Shown here: positions 7,401 through 8,667 of the stretch, in pieces
How positions within the stretch are numbered: the stretch's first letter is position 1
Layout of the letters: each line of letters starts with the position of its first letter
Assembly (NCBI GenBank): GCA_011334435.1
Contig: DTPJ01000293.1
Location: 1 to 8,667, forward strand
Reading direction: 5' to 3'
Source of the DNA: Candidatus Poribacteria bacterium
GTDB taxonomy: Bacteria; Poribacteria; DTPJ01
Length of the DNA: 8,667 nucleotides
Notes under the pieces: generated by a model
The model's input: only the letters and a program-made list of their open reading frames with translations
The model's database searches: none
Told to the model about the DNA's origin: nothing
Made by a program: the position numbers and the translations under genes

Positions 7401-8202
7401 TAATCTTAGCGCCATTCTCAACAGCATAGACTATCGCAGAAGCGAGATCATCATCTTCAAAAATCTTGCTTCCTGCCCTCAACGGCATGATCTTGCATCC
7501 CCAAGTGATCCCTGCTATGCCAACAGAATTATTAGGTATGCCTGCTATGATCCCTGCTACATGTGTTCCATGTCCATCTTCATCCATCGGGTCATTGTCA
7601 CGATCAATATGGTCTGTTTTTAGCTTAATTTCAGGTGAATCAAAAAAATCCCAACCGATCACATCGTCAATATATCCGTTTCCATCATCATCTATGTTAT
7701 TATTAGGAATTTCAGCCTTATTTACCCATATCCTTGATTTCAGGTCTTCGTGATTATAGTCAACGCCTGTATCAACAACAGCGATAACTATATCCTCACT
7801 ACCTTTTTCTATCTCCCAAGCTTTTAATAGTTCAATTTTTTCCAATGCCCATTGATTAGGATAAAAGAAATCATTCGGTTTTTCTATCTTTTTAACTAAT
7901 TGGTTATAGAAATTAGGCTGGGCATATTGAATTATTGGATCGCTTTTGCATTTATAGATTATGGACGGTATATCTGAATTTGATGGAAATCTAAGTTTAT
8001 ATATCAGACTTAGATCGTTATTAATTCTTGGAAATAATGCAGAAAAAGATGATGGACTTATCCGATCCATAAAAGCGTTGATAGCTTGATCATCTTTTGT
8101 ATTAAATTTTACTATAACTTCATTAGGATTATAATCTTGTGCTTTTACAGAAAAAGATAAGAAAATACATAATACAGCTATTAAATATATCTTTTTAGAC
8201 AT
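4420..8202 (-). CDS. Secreted multidomain subtilase (S8) with seven-repeat FG-GAP propeller and FlgD-like C-terminus
   Basis: A 1260-residue exported serine protease. A signal peptide (1-21, cut after VKA) begins at the first Met, which supports the start. An inhibitor-like propeptide follows at about 25-100 (NEVIVKF... IIQYAQPN). The S8 domain (about 115-418) has D144 (VVDTG), H211 (DGHGTHVAG), oxyanion N301 (GAAGND) and S363 (GTSMATP), so it should be active; a calcium-type loop DDDGNGYIDD lies at 171-180. Next come two Ig-like segments (about 420-615) and seven D-x-[DN]-x-[DN]-G...E[ILF]-type loops, some degenerate, starting at 641, 691, 737, 791, 840, 898 and 943. Their spacing of 45-58 residues suggests a calcium-bound seven-bladed integrin-like propeller. 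A fibronectin-III-like domain (about 973-1068), an SbsA/Big-like Ig domain (about 1070-1166) and a FlgD-like/T9SS-type-A-like domain (about 1175-1260; VFPNPV, LNGRLVNTI, SSGIYIY, AVIR) complete it. The substrate is unknown; the C-terminus suggests surface attachment or a sorting signal. Confidence 0.92.
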   Translation of the reverse strand: MSKKIYLIAVLCIFLSFSVKAQDYNPNEVIVKFNTKDDQAINAFMDRISPSSFSALFPRINNDLSLIYKLRFPSNSDIPSIIYKCKSDPIIQYAQPNFYNQLVKKIEKPNDFFYPNQWALEKIELLKAWEIEKGSEDIVIAVVDTGVDYNHEDLKSRIWVNKAEIPNNNIDDDGNGYIDDVIGWDFFDSPEIKLKTDHIDRDNDPMDEDGHGTHVAGIIAGIPNNSVGIAGITWGCKIMPLRAGSKIFEDDDLASAIVYAVENGAKIINMSWGDDDMSFIIRDVTEYAYKNGCILVGAAGNDNEQKIIYPAKFNHVISVGATNKADKKASFSNYGIGIDILAPGERIFGTVPNNSYSDWSGTSMATPIVSGVIALMLSKRKGLTNQEIVQILRQSADYIGESKFDRIGRINAYKALLITSSINAYISSPQNGNGADKLIDIIGYAGGIDFKRYELDYSLAENSSKWYRIKIGFEPIYDDVLAQWDVSEFKEGSYNLRLRSFAQNGIIAEDRITITVDHTPPKILEHKYNIRLINDEVRTILSIKTDDMTSVIIYYSDIDLKAFYLPSISKKHELDLTDNFKAYSLSNFRYYIKVINTAGLVTDTFDDGFSSIDIPSIYIPTSGLTKSKTAIPAIYPIATADFNGNGISEIVGMEKPSWDYSYVKIYEKTGSGLYSEVFKSPYEYYPRDVGDTDGDGLLEILGNRKDQTFLLESPSKGEYPTKKIWEGENLWGGQIDDLDLDGRKEIISSNIKNKSIDIFENRGNDTYIRVARLKNITEGDNINTISFAIGDFDDDNGKEIAFGDSDGDLIIYKCFDDDNYQIVWTGNINGITIKSLIKGDFDGDGDDEFAVAGELAESSHSVNKIYVYSIFDYSSQYQEIYSVQIVGTKDGCGLSAGDIDNDGIDELLAIVGDSAYIIKLSNRQMPYIWYHTTSYTNKILIDDVNKDGIKELFFNVDDELMAFNFDIEMSIRPPWKLKAVVSNENDIKLIWYGSSDSIAYKIYRGTDENDLKLISTINSSIYDEKIDIEKLIYQDKGLTPNIKYWYAVTSVNKEGKESLFSAKVSISLNPTPFIISAEYRHPSMLYVTFSEPIILPTNEINHFYIKTGISFVNPISAILDRDDKRVILNMPKLPAGEYTLYAYNIVDRDGNPINIEKNSISFIIPISKQDKYLDLDQMKVFPNPVIFGRSEKVQFLYLPSGTTIRIFDLNGRLVNTIKTEQNKAEWYLDNDSGEKVSSGIYIYSADFKKGRKAGEIAVIR

Positions 8203-8203
8203 T

Positions 8204-8222
8204 GTATTAGTCTTACCAATAC
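8204..8222 (-). promoter_or_regulatory. Hairpin/palindrome abutting the subtilase start codon
   Basis: On the minus strand GTATTGGT, loop AAG, ACTAATAC forms an 8-pair stem with one G-U wobble. It ends one base before the ATG at 8202. The only ribosome-site-like sequence for the protease, GGTAAG, lies in the 5' arm and loop, so folding could limit translation. As DNA it is a near-perfect 19-base palindrome (7 of 8 arm positions) and could instead be an operator. Function is inferred. Confidence 0.4.
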
Positions 8223-8230
8223 AGGGAAGT

Positions 8231-8667
8231 TTAGAGCCTTAAAAAGAAAGATGATGATACAATAGCGACTGAGATAAAAAGGCATGAAATAACAAAATAT
8301 CCCAAACATTGTATTCGCCAGTCGGGATATGCAAATCCCCTTCCCACAATAGGATCAGCGACATTATACATATATTCAGTCCGCATAATATCTATCTTTC
8401 CTACTGATCTGACAAGCATAATAACAGGATTAACATTTAACGCTGATTTTGTCATTATGTCTTTTGCTCTTTGATTTTCTGTTATTAGGATAAAGGGTCC
8501 AATGATGATAACGCTAAACAATAAAACCGATATAATAAGATAAACACAAAAAGACGAAGCAATTAAACTCCGATTGAGTAACGAAACTATGATAATAGCT
8601 AATGCAGAAGAGAATATCATAATGACAAAAATAACCAAATTCGCTTTTATAATGCCAGATGGGGTCA
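8231..8667 (-). CDS. Polytopic membrane protein, probable ABC-2 type transporter permease (C-terminal part)
   Basis: The frame is open from the right window edge, so the N-terminus is outside; 144 codons of the C-terminal part are visible. It contains hydrophobic helices at about residues 10-29, 38-63 and 120-143 of the fragment, ending in LRL. Between the second and third lies a polar extracytoplasmic stretch with ALNVNPVIMLVRSVG (about 79-93) and an aromatic segment ending in PDWR. An LNP-V turn after a pair of helices, then a final helix after a tryptophan, is the pattern of ABC-2 type permease C-termini, but no motif is decisive. An internal TTG at 8638 could be read as a start, but coding continues upstream of it (TPSGIIKAN), so the gene is longer. 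It ends 28 bases before the subtilase with no terminator between, which suggests one transcript. Confidence 0.55.
   Translation of the reverse strand, partial: TPSGIIKANLVIFVIMIFSSALAIIIVSLLNRSLIASSFCVYLIISVLLFSVIIIGPFILITENQRAKDIMTKSALNVNPVIMLVRSVGKIDIMRTEYMYNVADPIVGRGFAYPDWRIQCLGYFVISCLFISVAIVSSSFFLRL

Noticed and set aside
4901..7753. Plus-strand frames of 67-95 codons inside the subtilase gene
   Set aside because: They are shadows of a strongly supported coding frame on the other strand and show no protein motif.
8231..8638. Reading the right-hand membrane protein as a complete 135-residue gene from TTG 8638
   Set aside because: The frame continues upstream without a stop to the window edge, and a permease of this type would be longer; treated as a partial gene.

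Overview
This is an AT-rich (by eye about one third G+C) bacterial chromosomal window, almost completely coding. The organism looks like a diderm, flagellated bacterium. One reason is a gene for a FlgM-type anti-sigma-28 factor. The others are two Sec-exported proteins of kinds common in the FCB group and in candidate phyla: a PQQ-repeat protein opening with a WYQWRGPNRDG motif, and a giant subtilase ending in a FlgD-like / T9SS-like C-terminal domain. I cannot name the phylum from the sequence alone.

Layout. (1) Positions 1-3761, minus strand: a tightly packed phosphate operon in the order pstC-pstA-pstB-phoU, followed 6 bases later by the start of a BamB-like PQQ-repeat secreted protein that runs off the left edge. 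The pst genes overlap (pstC/pstA by 4 bases, pstA/pstB by 19). No pstS phosphate-binding protein gene and no phoR/phoB pair is present in the window. (2) Positions 3762-4173: a 412-base divergent, AT-rich intergenic region. It holds a candidate pst promoter with PhoP-box-like 11-base-period repeats, plus-strand vegetative-type promoter motifs, a perfect 9-base DnaA box, a bulged hairpin, and a good sigma-28 promoter match just ahead of the next gene. (3) Positions 4174-4407, plus strand: a short flgM-like gene standing alone. (4) Positions 4420-8202, minus strand, convergent with flgM and 12 bases from it: a 1260-residue secreted subtilase with an intact catalytic triad, seven FG-GAP/calcium-loop repeats (a probable seven-bladed propeller), a fibronectin-III-like domain, an Ig-like domain and a FlgD-like C-terminus. 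(5) Positions 8231-8667, minus strand: the C-terminal part of a polytopic membrane protein, probably an ABC-2 type permease, 28 bases upstream of the protease and likely cotranscribed with it.

How they fit together. PstC, PstA and PstB form the inner-membrane phosphate importer, and PhoU couples it to phosphate signalling. FlgM holds the flagellar sigma factor inactive until the hook-basal body is complete; its sigma-28-like promoter would give the usual feedback loop. The subtilase and the PQQ-repeat protein are exported proteins with no obvious tie to phosphate or motility. I see no insertion sequence, CRISPR array, tRNA or rRNA. The points most worth a second look are the sigma-28 promoter of the orphan flgM gene, the hairpin abutting the protease start codon, the protease domain architecture, and the PQQ gene coupled to a pst operon without pstS.
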